A stretch of 64,000 nt of DNA, taken from positions 73,403,948-73,467,947 of the forward strand of contig CM076854.1 of assembly GCA_039519185.1 (NCBI GenBank). Reading direction: 5' to 3'. A program made the translations under genes and the position numbers. Origin of the DNA: Astragalus membranaceus. Taxonomy: Eukaryota; Streptophyta; Magnoliopsida; Fabales; Fabaceae. Every line of letters begins with the position of its first letter. The stretch's first letter is position 1. This document shows positions 48,900 through 61,147 of this stretch, one piece after another. A model generated the notes under the pieces. The model ran no database searches. It saw only the letters and a list, made by a program, of their open reading frames with translations, and was not told where the DNA came from.

Positions 48900-49337
48900 A
48901 TTAAGAGATCGAGTGCCGTATCAAGAGAATGAGAGTATTGGTAGAGGTGTGAAAAAAGAAGAAGGGGAGAAGGGGTTTATATAGGAGAAATGAAGTCAAA
49001 CGGTCAAAAGGCAAGATCCGCCGGAAATGGCAGTTACCGGCGGATTTAAGGGATTTGCGGCTGACTTAAGGGATTTGCGGCGGACGGAAGTGCATTTGCG
49101 GCGGTTAATTAAAATCTCGTAAAAAAAAAATTTGTGAACCCAAATCCGCCGCAATAACCGTTAAATCCGCCGCAAAAGCCAAGACGAATTTTAATCCGCC
49201 GCAACGGTCAATTATTCCGCCGGTAACTTTGAGGCGGATAAAATCCGCCGGAAATGCGTAGATTCCGCCGGTAACTTTGCGGCGGATCCATATCCGCCGG
49301 AAACTCCTGGCCGGAAAAACCAATAATTTTTGTAGTG
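48900..49337. repeat. Terminal right subterminal repeats (right end B)
   Basis: A minus-strand TATA-like cctatataaacc is at about 48975-48986. Then come many ccgccgcaaa and ccgccgg repeats in both orientations, and the GTAGTG terminus. The phrase aacggtcaaaagg and the TATA region parallel right end A at 47640-47690. Confidence 0.8.
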
Positions 49338-50062
49338 TCTACGGAGTGCATCTTTTGTGACCATTTATTCCTTGTGTATTTACGGTAATATGAGCCTTTT
49401 GTCTTGTATTTTGTTGATGATGCTTATCATGAGCTAAACACTTAGTAGTTGGGTTGCTTCTAGTTTGTAATGAACCTTATATTTTAATGCTTTCAAACTT
49501 GTTTTGGGATTGGCCAACTGAAATGAGTGGATTCGTAGGTTCAGACATGGTCTGCCAATAGAACTCAAGGATTGATATGAACGAAAGGTTGATTAAAAAC
49601 ATTTAATCAATTTTTGCTTAACTTTAGACATAGGGGAGCAATAGTTCATAAGGTGAATACTGTGGGTTCTTCATTATACAGGAGTGGACTTACTTAGAAC
49701 TTAGATATAAGAGTCTTGTAACAAAACCCTGGCGTCAGTGACTGAAAGACACAACATCATATGCTACAGCACTTAGCGCTATAGCGTCCAGTGTTATAGC
49801 GCCTTACTTTTGGGGATTTATACAACAGAGAGAAGTCCAACTCACTTTATAAACTCTTGAACCTTCTTACTTTTTTAGCAATATCTTTCTTATTTCATGT
49901 TCAAAAAACTTGTTATTTTTATTTTGTCCATTTCACTAAGTTGTTAACCACTTAAACTCTTAAATTAACATCAATCCTTGTGGGAACGATCCTTACTTTA
50001 TCATTATATTACTTGTTTCGATTGTGTACACTTGCACAACTACTTTTCGCACAACAAGTTTT

Positions 50063-50080
50063 TGGCGCCGTTGCCGGGGA
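50063..50080 (+). promoter_or_regulatory. Primer-binding site of Athila element E
   Basis: TGGCGCCGTTGCCGGGGA matches the tRNA-Asp-type primer site typical of Athila elements and lies six bases after the LTR end. Confidence 0.9.
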
Positions 50081-50180
50081 TTGCATTTAATTTTTATTGT
50101 TTAAGTTTTTTAGCAATATTAGTGGAGATTTTACACTGGTGTGTTGTTTCTTGGTGTTACAGCATTAAGTGCTTTAGCGC

Positions 50181-51943
50181 ATGCCCAGGTCCCAACCACC
50201 AGAATTTGAGTTGGATCCAGAACCAGAAAGGAGATTTAGGAGACTGAGACAACTTCAGAAACTGCGACAGCTTAGACCCACAATGTCTGAACACAGTGGC
50301 AGAGTAAAACCAGGCAGAGGTACCACTCAGGGTGGTAGAACCAATTCTGGTAGAGGAGGCAGATCAGACACAGGTGGTCGAGGTAGAGGACCACCCACTC
50401 CTACATTACATGAAGAAGAAGACTGGTACAGGCAACAATTCATTAATCAAGGTCCTGCAGACATGGTAAATGATAGGGACAGACCTATGAGGGACTATGC
50501 TGTGTTTGATCCCCAAACCATGGAGACAAGCATAGCAAGGCCTGTTTTTCAAACAGCTCATTTTGAATTCAAACTCATGATGTTTCAGATGCTCCAAAGA
50601 GTAGGTCAGTTTGGTGGTTCTCCCCAAGAGGACCCGTACTTACATTTAAAATAAATTTTGGAGGTCTGTAGTAACTTTATCATTCTAGGAGTCAGTGATG
50701 ATGCATTTAGGTTAAAACTTTTTCCTTACTCCTTGAAGGATAGAGCTAAGGCCTGGTTAGTTTCTCTAGAGCCTAACTCTATCCACACTTGGAATGAAAT
50801 GACTGAAAAATTCTTAGTAAAATATTTTCCACCTAGCAAAATTGTAAGAATGAGGAATGAAGTTACCGCATTCAAACAAAAAGAATCTGAATCACTGTTT
50901 GAAGCATGGGAAAGATGAAAGGAGTTAATTAGAAGATGTCGCATCATGGCATACCAGTTATCATTCAGATGGAAACCTTCTATAATAGGTTGGACCCAAG
51001 TACCAGACTTATGCTTGATGCTTCTTCTGGGGGTGTATTATTGAAAACCTATTACAATGAAGCTTGTGACTTGATAAACAACATTGCTACAAATAGCTAC
51101 CAATGGCCAACAGAAAGACTAACTCCACAGAAAAAGGTAGCTGGTGTCCATGAAAATAGTGAAGTTTCAGCTCTGCCAGCATAGGTAGCCTCTCTCACCA
51201 ACTTGATTAAAAACATGAACACCTCTAAGGCTACAGCAACTGCCGCTACAGCATCAGCTGAACAGACTTTAGCTGCCATTGAACAAGCTCCTCTAGGCTC
51301 AACTAGCTGTGTTTATTGTGGAGGAGAGCATCTAAATGAAGAATGTCCAGGCAATCCTGTGTCTGTAAATTATGTGGGATTCAACAAGAATAATAATCCC
51401 TATTCAAATACTTACAATCCTGGTTGGAAGAATCACCCCAATTTCAGATGGGGAGGTAACAATGCTACTGCAACAAATTCTAATGCTCCTGTTATACCAC
51501 CAGGATTCCCTGCTCAGAATTATCAAAGGCAAAATGCTCCAGCTATGGATAGCTCTATGGAAAATCTGTTGAAAAGCTTCATGAGTGATTGTAAAACAAC
51601 TTTGTAAACTCATGAAGCCTTGATCAAGAATCTGGAGATCCAAATGGGGCAGATAGCTAATGTTCTTACTCAAAGGCCTAGTGGATCACTACCTTCCACC
51701 ATTGAAACCTCAACTTCTAAAGTAGCAGGTAAAGAGCATTGCAATGCTATATATCTGAGAAGTGGGAAAGATTTGCAAGGGCCATCAACTATCTCAAAAA
51801 AAGAAAAAAATAAAAAACCTGAAAAAGAAAGTATTCTTCAGGCGCTACAGCATCTGACGCTAAGGAAGGCACAGGAATTGTTAATCACTATATCATACAT
51901 TCATATGCATCATAGGTCAATTTCATTTAAGCTAAACAGTTGA
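50181..51943 (+). pseudogene. Athila gag, decayed
   Basis: Structural Gag of an Athila-lineage element. The N-terminus is Arg/Gly-rich, with FKLMMFQMLQRVGQFGG. The gag core follows (LKLFPYSLKDRAKAWLVSL, EKFLVKYFPPSK, SLFEAWER), then the helical region (METFYNRLDPSTRLMLDASS) and one zinc knuckle, CVYCGGEHLNEEC, near 51310. Breaks: in-frame stop near 50652, stop at about 50916 followed by a frame change, stop at about 51182, stop at about 51605. It ends near 51943 as the gag tail (AIYLRSGKDL) runs into the insertion site of element F. No protease, RT or integrase remains in the window. Confidence 0.88.
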
Positions 51944-51950
51944 TAACATG

Positions 51951-52070
51951 TGTTCTGTACCTAGCGCCAGGGGGGTCCCGGCAAAGCCACTCCGACGCTC
52001 AAGTCAGTATAGAGAGTATATGAGTGAAGGTACTAGGGATTAGAGATTGAACCTTTTTCAGGGCAAAGTT
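51951..52070 (-). repeat. Truncated left LTR of element F
   Basis: Begins TGTTCTGTACCTAGC, lacks about 60 bp present in the right LTR, then matches it for about 100 bp (cactccgacgctcaagtcag to gttttcctgta) before diverging. Confidence 0.7.
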
Positions 52071-52249
52071 TTCCTGTACCGTGTTTTGTACCGTGTTTTA
52101 TCATTCTCACTCTCTAGAGTAAAAAAGAGAAAGTTTTTTTTTCTTTGCCGTAATGCGTTACTCCGTCTGTCTTGTCGGGTCACACAAGATCACTTTGTTG
52201 TGAGCACGACTCAGGCCACCTATGGGGAAACCTTGTGCCAAGTGCTACA

Positions 52250-52860
52250 TTCTGCTGTTGGGGACCTCCTGGGTGCCTTGTGCCATGCCCCCTGATGTTG
52301 GCGCCCTCTTGGGCGCCTTGGGCCGAGGTGCCAAGACACCCTTATGCTGGCGCCCTCGTGGGTGCCTTCCCGGGTGCTTGTTTGTTCTTGGGAGTTGGCG
52401 CCCTCTTGGGTGCCTTGGGTGTTGTTCCCTGCTTGCTTGGATAGGTGCCTCCTCGTGGAGCGGGATTTGCGAGACAAGGATTGGTGCCCACGTGGGTGCC
52501 TTGTACGTCGGGTGTCTCCTCGTGGAGCAGATTTTGTGAGACAAGGTTTTGGTGCCCTCATGGGCTCCATGGGCGCCTTGTCTCGTTGGTCTGGCTGGAG
52601 CAGGATCTGGTGCCCTCATGGGCGCCATGGGCACCTTGTCGTGTTCATCTGGCGGCTGCCTCTTGGAGCAGGATCTGGCACCCCCATGGGCGCCATGGTT
52701 GCCTTGTCATGTTGTCTTAGATGCCGCCTCTTGGAGCAGGATCTGGCGCCCTAATGGGCGCCATGGGCGCCTTGTTGTGCCACCTCTTAGAGCAGGATCT
52801 GGCGCCCTCATGGGCGCCATGGACGCCTTGTTGCGTTGATCTGGCTGCCTTGGGCACCCT
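52250..52860. repeat. GC-rich degenerate minisatellite, gcgccctcatgggcgcc type
   Basis: Irregular repeats built from gcgccctcatgggcgccatg, ggagcaggatctgg and gggcgccttg. Many copies contain the palindrome GGCGCC. All six frames stay open over short lengths because of composition, so the apparent small proteins are not real genes. Confidence 0.85.
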
Positions 52861-53165
52861 GCGCCAAGTATCCTGATTTTGGCGCCCTCATGGGCGCCTT
52901 GCGCCATGACGCTGCTTTCTGCTGCTGGCGCCCTCATGGGCGCCCTGCGCCAAGTATCCTGATTTTGGCGCCCTCATGGGTGCCTTGCGCCAAGACGCTG
53001 CTTTCTGCTGCTGGCGCCCTCATGGGCGCCCTGCGCCAAGTATCCTGATTTTGGCGCCCTCATGGGCGCCTTGCGCCAAGACGTTGCTTTCTGCTGCTGG
53101 CGCCCTGCGCCAAGTATCCTGATTTTGGCGCCCTCATCGGCGCCTCGCGCCGAGACGCTGCTTTC
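52860..53165. repeat. 86-bp tandem repeat
   Basis: The phrase agtatcctgattttggcgcc occurs at 52867, 52953, 53039 and 53113, spacings 86, 86 and 74. Each unit also has gacgctgctttctgctgctg or a close variant. Confidence 0.88.
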
Positions 53166-53189
53166 TGGTACTGTTGGCGCCCTCATGGG

Positions 53190-53575
53190 CGCCCATCCCG
53201 GGTGCGGAGACGTCCGAATTGGACTTTGAGCTCAGCATGAGAATTTTAGCTCTTCCTCTTAGCTTTCCAACGCATGCTCACACGCCTCCATCGGATAAGT
53301 ATGCTGTCGGCGCCCTCATGTGCGCCCTTCCCGGGTGCGGAGACGTCCGAATTGGACTTTGAGCTCAACATGAGAATTGTAGCTCTTCCTCTTAGCTTTC
53401 CAAGGCATGCTCACACGCTCCCATCGGATAAGTATGCTGCTGGAGCCCTCATGGGCGCCCTTCCTTGGTGCGGAGACGTACGAATTGGATTTTGAGCTCA
53501 ACATGAGAATTGTAGCTCTTCTTCTTAGGTTTCCAACGCATGCTCACACGCCTCCATTGGATAAGTATGGATGAA
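53190..53575. repeat. 133-bp tandem repeat
   Basis: The phrase cggagacgt occurs at 53205, 53338 and 53471, exactly 133 bp apart. Units carry gagctcaacatgagaatt and tcggataagtatg. Just under three copies. Confidence 0.88.
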
Positions 53576-54099
53576 GTTATGGCCTGCATACTAGAGCACC
53601 TTCCTGGGTGCCGAGTATGGTACCGGGTCCTCTCTGTGGTTGGCGCCTTGGTACCCTCCTAAGTCGGGGGATCTCCTCGATGGCGATCCCAAACCTTGGT
53701 ACCCTCCTAGGTCGGGGGATCTCCTTGATGGTGATCCTTGGCGGCGCCCTCGTGGGTGCCGGCTCATCGCTGTCTTCCTGGGTGCCCGCTTGTGGCGCCC
53801 TGCCTATTCTGCCTAGGGGGAAGTGATGTACACATCTTGTAGCCACCATCGCCTGAGGAGGGGTTCCCCAGCCGGGTGGAGGCTGTACAGGCAAAGAAGC
53901 GAATCTCCCTTCAATCTGTCTAGGGTGAGCTTCTTGCTGCAGCATTGTCAGAGCGATTGCACAAGAGGTCCCTCTGGTTGGGGCGTGGGTATGGCCACGC
54001 TTCGGACACGGGGCCTGAACTTGAGAGCCAGAGGGTAGCAAGAGAAAGGTTGAATGAGTGGTGATTTGAGAGATAAAAACCTCCCACTGTGGTCGCCAA
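53576..54099 (-). other. Internal leader region of element F
   Basis: Has two copies of a phrase containing taccctcctaagtcggggga/taccctcctaggtcggggga (about 53650 and 53700). A 200-codon minus-strand frame exists but runs through the LTR and primer site, so it is not supported as a gene. Confidence 0.5.
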
Positions 54100-54464
54100 T
54101 GTTCTGTACCTAGCATTAATTTGGTAGGCTGCTGTTGGTAGGTCTCTTTCTGTCCTGGCAGTAGGTCAGTGAGCACCCGGGGGGTACCTGCAAAGCCACT
54201 CCGACGCTCAAGTCAGTATAGAGAGTATATGAGTGAAGGTACTAGGGATTAGAGATTGAACCTTTTTCAGGGAAAAGTTTTCCTGTATTTATAGGAAATC
54301 GTGCCCGCTCGTGGATCGTCAGATTGGTAGGGTCGATCTAGACCGTCCAAGCATGTTGGGCTCGTGTGTTGTGGATATGGGCTGATTTGGTTGGGCTGAT
54401 CCATATCAATTTCTAAACGCACCCCCTCGTTTTGCTAATGGACCTCTTGGTCCAGTGCAGAACA
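54100..54464 (-). repeat. Right (5') LTR of element F, 365 bp
   Basis: TG...CA ends, with a minus-strand TATA box (ctataaata) at about 54286-54294. Contains ggtacctgcaaagccactcc, the inverse of a phrase in the element G LTR at 54978-55010. Confidence 0.75.
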
Positions 54465-54469
54465 ACATG

Positions 54470-54776
54470 TATTCGGTCATCCATGCAAGTTACATCACAA
54501 TATCAAAGGAAAACAAAAAATACGGGGTAGATTTAATGAGAATGTTCCCTTCAACTCGAATTACATGAATTCCATATAAATCACATTCTCATAAGTTTAA
54601 GGTTTGGGAACTAGTTGAGATTGCACTAAGGAATTGAGAAACAAAGTGAATTTTCCAACTTCCACAGTAAACTCAAATACCACATTGTCTATACAAATAC
54701 ATTCACAATGCAAGCCAATACATCAATTCCATATATCAATTGAGTTCTCAATTACAAGAAGATCACATCTCATACT
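54470..54776. other. Unassigned AT-rich sequence
   Basis: Continues the host of element F. No coding sequence, repeat or RNA was recognised. Confidence 0.4.
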
Positions 54777-55062
54777 GTTCTGGAGTGGGCTCGAAAGCCA
54801 ACTTCGCCCAACAGGCCCAGCGCGGCCCAAATACCTGACTTGCTCCGCAAGATGCGGCCAGCCCCGAGATATGCGCGACGGCCAAATGCATGCGCAGTGA
54901 ACAGTATATATACCACACTAGCATGTGGCTTCAGGTACGTTTTACTCACTTTGTGACCCTGCCCGTTGAAGCACCTCTGACTTGAGCGTTGGAGTGCCTT
55001 TGCAGGTACCATCCGCGTGCGGCTCAGAACTCGGTCCTTCATCCCAACGACCGAGCAACATC
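54777..55062 (+). repeat. Probable 5' LTR of element G
   Basis: Starts TGTTCTGGAGTGGGC, has a TATA box (tatatata, 54905-54912) and the phrase gacttgagcgttggagtgcc shared with element F's LTR. The end is placed at gagcaaca but is uncertain, because no primer site was recognised next to it and no 3' LTR is present for comparison. Confidence 0.45.
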
Positions 55063-55093
55063 ATCAGACTGCAACAACTCATCGTATTGATCA

Positions 55094-58000
55094 TGCCGCC
55101 ACGTCAGAAACGCACTTCTTCCAGGCTCAACCCCTCTGGACAAGACCGACCTCAACAGACCCCAGAGGGCGTGCCTGTGACAGTTCATGAATCAGAGGGC
55201 GAGCCTCGCCAAGAACCCTCAGTGCAGGGTGGCCGCAGGCCAGCCTCCCAAGCGGCCAGCAACTACCGACCGAGTTGGCCGAAGCTGGAATCCCAGAAGC
55301 ATTGCCAGAGCATGTGACCCGAGCACTCATACAAATTCTGGAGCAAAAGAATCAAGTGATTGCTGATCGAGATGAACTGATCGACCGCTATGAGAGAGGG
55401 TCGATCTCGATCCGCCCGCGTGCGGATAGTGGTCGCCGAGGTCAACCATCTCGACCACATCGTTCACCGCGGCGAAGAGAAGCTCCTCCTCGTCGAGGCG
55501 TATCCCAACGCAATCCTTCAAGAAGGGCGATCGTCCACGGGTCGCCCCCTCATCGAGGAAGACGCCACTGACGTTCCCCCGTGAAAGATTACGACTATGC
55601 TGACTCGAGCTACCGACCAGAGTCAGGCAGGTCGCCGACAAGATACTCGTCCAACGAGTCTTCAGGATCCCGCCGATCAAGAAGCAGGTCGTGGGACTCG
55701 TACGAGGAATTTAATGACTACTGCAACGGCGAGATTAGAGATGTCTCCCGTGCCATCAGTCGACAAAGAAGAAACTATTCAGAGCGGCCTAGAAGACGGT
55801 CGTCGTCACATGCTCCACAATACCACGGACCCCATGGACCCCCTCCAATTGCCGACAGATTCCTTGGTCAGCCAGTCAGCCTTTACGGTCTCCCCGTCGA
55901 CCAAACTTATGCCGCCATGCAGCCCTACGGGCAGAACCCCATCCCGACCGGACAAGGGCCTTTCACCAGCGAAATCAGACGTTATCGTATTCCAAGAGAT
56001 CTGAGGAAGCCCCCGAACCTGAACAAGTTTAACGGCCGCGGGGATCCCGATAAACACCTCATGTACTTCAACAACTACTGTAGCTATAGGGAGCTAGGAC
56101 GGACGATGAAGTGCAGACTTTTTCCTCAGTCGCTCGATGGCCGGGCATTAGAATGGTGGGAATCCCTACGTCCCAACACTGTCTCTTCTTGGGAAGGTCT
56201 TCTGGCAATGTTCTTGGCCAGTTATACAGCCAACCGTTGTCAGTATCGTTATGAAGAGCACCTGGATTCTGTCGTCCAAGGAGAGAATGAACCATTGAGG
56301 GAGTTTATCGATCGGTTCATGACAGAGGCTGACACAGTCCGCAACCTATCAGACACGGACAAACTGAAGTATCTCAAACGTGGTATAAGAAAGAACCACA
56401 GATTTGCCGAACAATTCTCATTGAACCGCTACTACGACCTCGGCCTGTTCCTTAGAAGGGCCAATGACCATATGGGCTATGAAGAGCAATTGGCCTCCGA
56501 CAAGGGCGCCCGCGCGCGTCTCAAAGAAGAGAATGGCAGGCCGGTCAAGGGGCAAGAAAACTATCGTGACAGTAAGCCCGAGTACCGGCCCAAGAAGTAC
56601 GAGCATCGTACAAAGTTGAACACCCCGATCGCACAGATCTTCACGGAGTGCCAAAACAACGAGTTCACTGGTGTGAGGCGACCTGATCCTCTAGTGTTGA
56701 AGAAAGGAGGTCGGCCTACCAAGAAATACTGCAGATACCACAAGAGTAAGGGGCATGATACCAATGACTGTATGGCCCTAAAAGATGACATAGAAGATCT
56801 CATTCAGAAAGGCAAGTTGAGGCAATATGTCAGAGATGAAGGTAACGATCGCCCTGAAGAAAGAGCCGTTGGCCAACCCGCCAATGACAGAGGCAAAGCG
56901 ATCGTCAACTCGACGGTCGAGCGGCCGCATAATAATTCTGAGGAAGATCGCGACCCCAGACAGTCGAAGGGCCGCAATGTAGCCATGGTCATCCATGGAG
57001 GTAACCCGTTGGATATCAGAGAATCCAACAAGGCAATGAAGAGGAAATGGAATGAACTTATGATGGTCGGCTCAACTTCAACCCCACGACCGGCCTCGAA
57101 TAGGCCGCCCATTTCTTTTGGAGACGAAGACTTGCTCGATGGCAAAATCAATAATTACGTCCCTTTGGTAGTATCGGCCGTAATGGCCAACACTGAGGTC
57201 AGAAGGATACTGGTCGACCAAGGGAGTTCGGCCGACATCATGTTTGAGGAACTGATTGACAAGTTAAACGTGGACAGGAGCGAAATTATTCCGCAAGCCG
57301 TACCAACCCCTTTGACCGGGTTCAATGGGGCGACCACCTATCCCCTGGGGACGATAGAATTGCTTGTTACTTTTGGAGATGATACGAACGGCAGCACGTC
57401 GTACAGGACGGTAAGGACGACGTACTTAGTTCTGCCGATCAAATCGTGTTACCGCTGCATCATCGGCCGGCCAACGCTGGGAAAATTGGAGGCCGTAGCC
57501 TCAACTGTGCATTTAAAGATGAAGTTCTACAGTAAAAGCGACCAGGTGGTGACAGTAATAGCCGACATGGAAGCGGCCATGCGGAGCCATTTCCTCTATC
57601 AAGAGATTTGTGACATGGAGGTGGTAAGTGCTAAATCGCAGGATCTTGGAGAGGGGAATCAGGTCAATGTGGCCGACCTGGATGCTCGATACGACCCAGA
57701 TAGCGACCCTGAGGACGACGACGACGATTTAGCCCGCGAGCTAAAGAATAAACTGAAGAGGCCCGAACCCCATGGGGAATCTGTCGATGTTCAGTTATCG
57801 GACGACCCAACCAAGACAGTTAAGTTGGGGAGTGACCTACCTGAACAAATCAATCAAGATCTCATCACCTGCCTCAGGGATTACGCAGACCTTTTTTCAT
57901 GGCAGGCATCAGACATTCCCGGGATCCCAATAGAAATTGCTTGCCACCAATTGTCCGTTGATGAGACAGCCAGACCGGTCGCACAAAAGAGACGCACTCA

Positions 58001-60986
58001 TAGCGAAGAGAAAGCATTGGCGGCCGCACACGCAGTTGACGACCTCATCAAGGCCAATTTCATTGATGAAATTAAGTATACGAATTGGCTTTCCAACGTC
58101 GTGTTAGTGAAGAAGAAAAATGGTAAGTGGCGCATGTGCGTCGACTATACCGACCTGAATAAGGCGTGCCCAAAAGACGCATTTCCTCTGCCAAACATTG
58201 ACAAACTCGTCGACGGGGCTGCGGGCTACAAACTCCTGTCTTTTTTAGACGCTTATTCAGGTTACAACCAAATCACTATGTACCCACCCGATCGGCATAA
58301 GACCGCGTTCATGACCGATCGTGGAAATTTTCAGTACAAGGTAATGCCCTTTGGTCTGAAGAACGCCGGAGCGACCTATCAAAGAATGATGAGCAAGGTC
58401 TTCAGGAGGCAGATCGGTCGGATTTCAGAGGTCCACTTGGATGACATGATCATTAAAATCAAGACCGACCAAGACCACATTAACGACCTAAGGGAAATTT
58501 TTGAGGAAGCAAGGAAGAATTCCTTGAGGTTGAATCCAGAGAAGTGCACCTTCGGAGTAAGGGCGGGCAAGTTCCTGGGCTTCCACTTAACTGAACGACG
58601 GATCGAAGCCAACCCTGATAAGTGTAGGGCGGTCGCCGACATGAGGCCACCCACTACGAAAAAAGAGATTCAGCAATTGAATGGCATGGTCGCTGCCCTG
58701 TCACGATTTATACCTAAATCAGCGTGCAAATCTCTTCCACTGTTCAAGCTCTTGAAGAAGGAGGTCGAGTCTGAATGGACCGACTAATGCCAGCGAGCAT
58801 TGGACGAGCTGAAGGCGGCACTCACCAACCCGCCCATCATGACCAAGCCGCAACCAGGGGAGACGCTTTACTTATACTTGGCCATAACAGATGAGGCCAT
58901 GAGCGCTGTTCTCGTAAGAGAAAGCGACCTGAAGCAGAACCCGGTCTACTTCATCAGTAAGGTATTTCAAGGCCCAGAGATCAGATACCAGAAGATTGAG
59001 AAGCTAGCCTTAGCGTTACTTGTGGCCACCCGTAGACTGCGCCCTTATTTCGTGGCCCATCAGGTCGTGGTGAGGACCGACCAGCCTATCAGACAAATCC
59101 TTCACCGACCTGACCTAGCAGGGCGTCTGATCAAGTGGGCTGTGGAACTCAGTGAGTTTGGGATCAAGTTCGAGGCTAGATCGGCCGCTAAGGCCCAAGT
59201 TTTGGCCGATTTCATTGCTAAGATGACTCCAATACCAGACGATCAGGCCATCACGACCTGGACTTTGCACGTAGAAGGATCCTCCAACAGCAAAGGAAGT
59301 GGGGCCGGTCTGATACTTGAGAACTCGGAAGGACTTACAGTTGAAGTGTCATTAACTTTCGCATTTCACACTTCAAACAACCAGGCCGAGTATGAAGCGT
59401 GCATTGCCGGGCTACAGCTGGCCAAAGAATTCAACGTCGACCGTGTTGAACTTCACTCTGACTCTCTACTGGTAGTCTCCCAAATTCAAGACCTATACGA
59501 CGCAAAGGACGATGTCTTGAAAAATTATTTGGCCAAGGTAAGGGATCTGCTCAAGCAATTCGACCGAGCAGAAGTTAAGCACGTCCCCAGGACAGAGAAC
59601 GTTCGGGCTGACATCCTATCGAAGTTAGCCAGTACAAAGACTTCTGGGAACCACAGAAGTCTAATCCAAGAGACGTTAACGCGGCCGAGCGTATCGACCA
59701 AGCCTGCCCAACCGTTAGCCGTTCTAGCGGTCGACTTGGACAAAGACTGGATCACTCCTATCTTGCAATATATTCTCAATGGAATAGAACCTTGCGACCA
59801 GAAGGCAGCAAAGCTCCTGAGGTTGCGGGCGACCAAGTACTCAATGATCGAAGGAAAACTGTATAGAAGGGGCTTTTCATCCCCATTGCTGAGATGCCTT
59901 ACGCCGGTCGAAGCCGACCATGTACTAAGGGATATACATGAAGGCGACTGTGGTAGCCATCAAGGAGGTCAGTCGATTGCTAAGAAGGCGCTCAGGGCCG
60001 GATACTATTGGCCGACCATGGATGAGGATGATAAGATACTTGTCCAGAAATGCAAGAAATGCCAAATTCATGCCGACGTACATATAGCGCCCTCATCAGA
60101 ACTACACAGCTTAACCCCACCATGGCCGTTCGCTTGGTGGGGCATGGACCTGCTCGGCCCCTTTCCACCCGCACCAGGTCAGTTGAAATTCCTGATCGTT
60201 GCGATCGACTATTTCACCAAGTGGATAGAGGCAGAGCCACTCGCAACCATTACCTCAGCAAAGGTATCTAAGTTTTTTGGGAGAAACGTTCTCGCCCGCT
60301 TTGGAGTGCCCCAGCAACTGGTGACGGATAATGGAACTCAGTTCGCAGACAGAAAGTTCAGAGAAATGCTGGCCGGCCTAGGCGTGAAACAGCGTTTCAC
60401 CTCGGTCGAGCACCCACAAACCAATGGCCAGGCGGAAGCGGCCAATAGGGTAGTGCTACGCGGACTCAAAAGAAGGTTGGATGATGCCAAGGGCAATTGG
60501 GCAGAAGAGCTACAGTCTTTCCTTTGGGCCTACAGAACGACCCCCCACTCATCGATCGGGGAGTCACCATTTAGACTTGTCTACGGAACTGACGCTGTCA
60601 TCCCGATTGAGATGGGAGAGCTAAGTTGGAGGACGACCAACCCACCAACCCCGGCCGCAAATGAGCGAGCAACAAGAGAAGGGCTCGACTTGGTTGACGA
60701 GCTGCGTACCAAGGCGTCACTTAAGGAGAAACTCATCAAGCAGAAGGTCGCTGCTAGGTATAACGCCCGCGTCCAGAAGAGAGAGTTCTCCATCGGACAG
60801 CTCGTCCTTAGGAGGGCCGACGTGGGGAATAAGAACGCTTGCCAGGGAAAGCTCGCCCCTAATTGGGAAGGACCGTACCGTGTCATCAGCAAGACTGGAA
60901 AGGGAGCTTACGAGCTAGAAACCATGGAAGGGGCGACCATCCCCAGAACATGGAATGCTGACAAGTTGAGAAAGTATTATGTTTAA
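55094..60986 (+). pseudogene. gag-pol of Tat-lineage element G
   Basis: Gag starts MPPRQKRTSS at 55094 and is shifted near 55265 and near 55570; from 55581 one frame runs to 60986 except for a TAA at 58785-58787. Order: gag core (RIPRDLRKPPNLNKFNGRGD, SLDGRALEWWESL); zinc-finger-like CRYHKSKGHDTNDC; protease RILVDQGSSADIMF; RT with MCVDYTDLNKACPKDAFPLP and FLDAYSGYNQI; RNase H; second RNase H (LHVEGSSNSKGSG); HHCC segment; integrase with WWGMDLLGP, VTDNGTQF and QAEAANR; C-terminus KLRKYYV. The RT catalytic box reads HLDD (58434-58445) instead of the usual YVDD, and the first acidic residue of the second RNase H is E where D is usual. Full-length in layout, but not functional as it stands. Confidence 0.92.
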
Positions 60987-61147
60987 GTTGTAAACACTAA
61001 TTGATCAATAAAGAACAGGCGGTCGCTATTTTTCCCCACAGGGGTTTTTTACCGAGGACCGACCTTAAAATTTGACTTGTGTACTTTATTTCCTGCAAAT
61101 TGTATGCACGGTCGCTCACCATGCGAGTAGCAGTCGAGCGACCAGTA
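60987..61147 (+). other. Start of 3' UTR of element G
   Basis: An aataaa-like caataaagaac lies at about 61006, then ccccacaggggttttttacc, a short inverted repeat. No coding sequence. Confidence 0.45.

Larger units (their letters stand above)
51951..54464 (-). mobile_element. Non-autonomous LTR element F with minisatellite interior
   Basis: Outer ends are TGTTCTG...CAGAACA, flanked by ACATG on both sides (51946-51950, 54465-54469). The right LTR is complete; the left LTR is partly deleted. A primer-site-like TTGGCGACCACAGTGGGA on the minus strand (about 54082-54099) shows reverse orientation. The interior has GC-rich tandem repeats and no element gene. A related LTR belongs to element G. Confidence 0.75.

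Noticed and set aside
52220..53186. Many overlapping Cys/Trp/Gly-rich small frames
   Set aside because: Composition effect of GC-rich tandem repeats, open in several frames at once.
53577..54176. 200-codon minus-strand frame as a gene
   Set aside because: It runs through an LTR and primer site and through minisatellite-type sequence; no protein family recognised.
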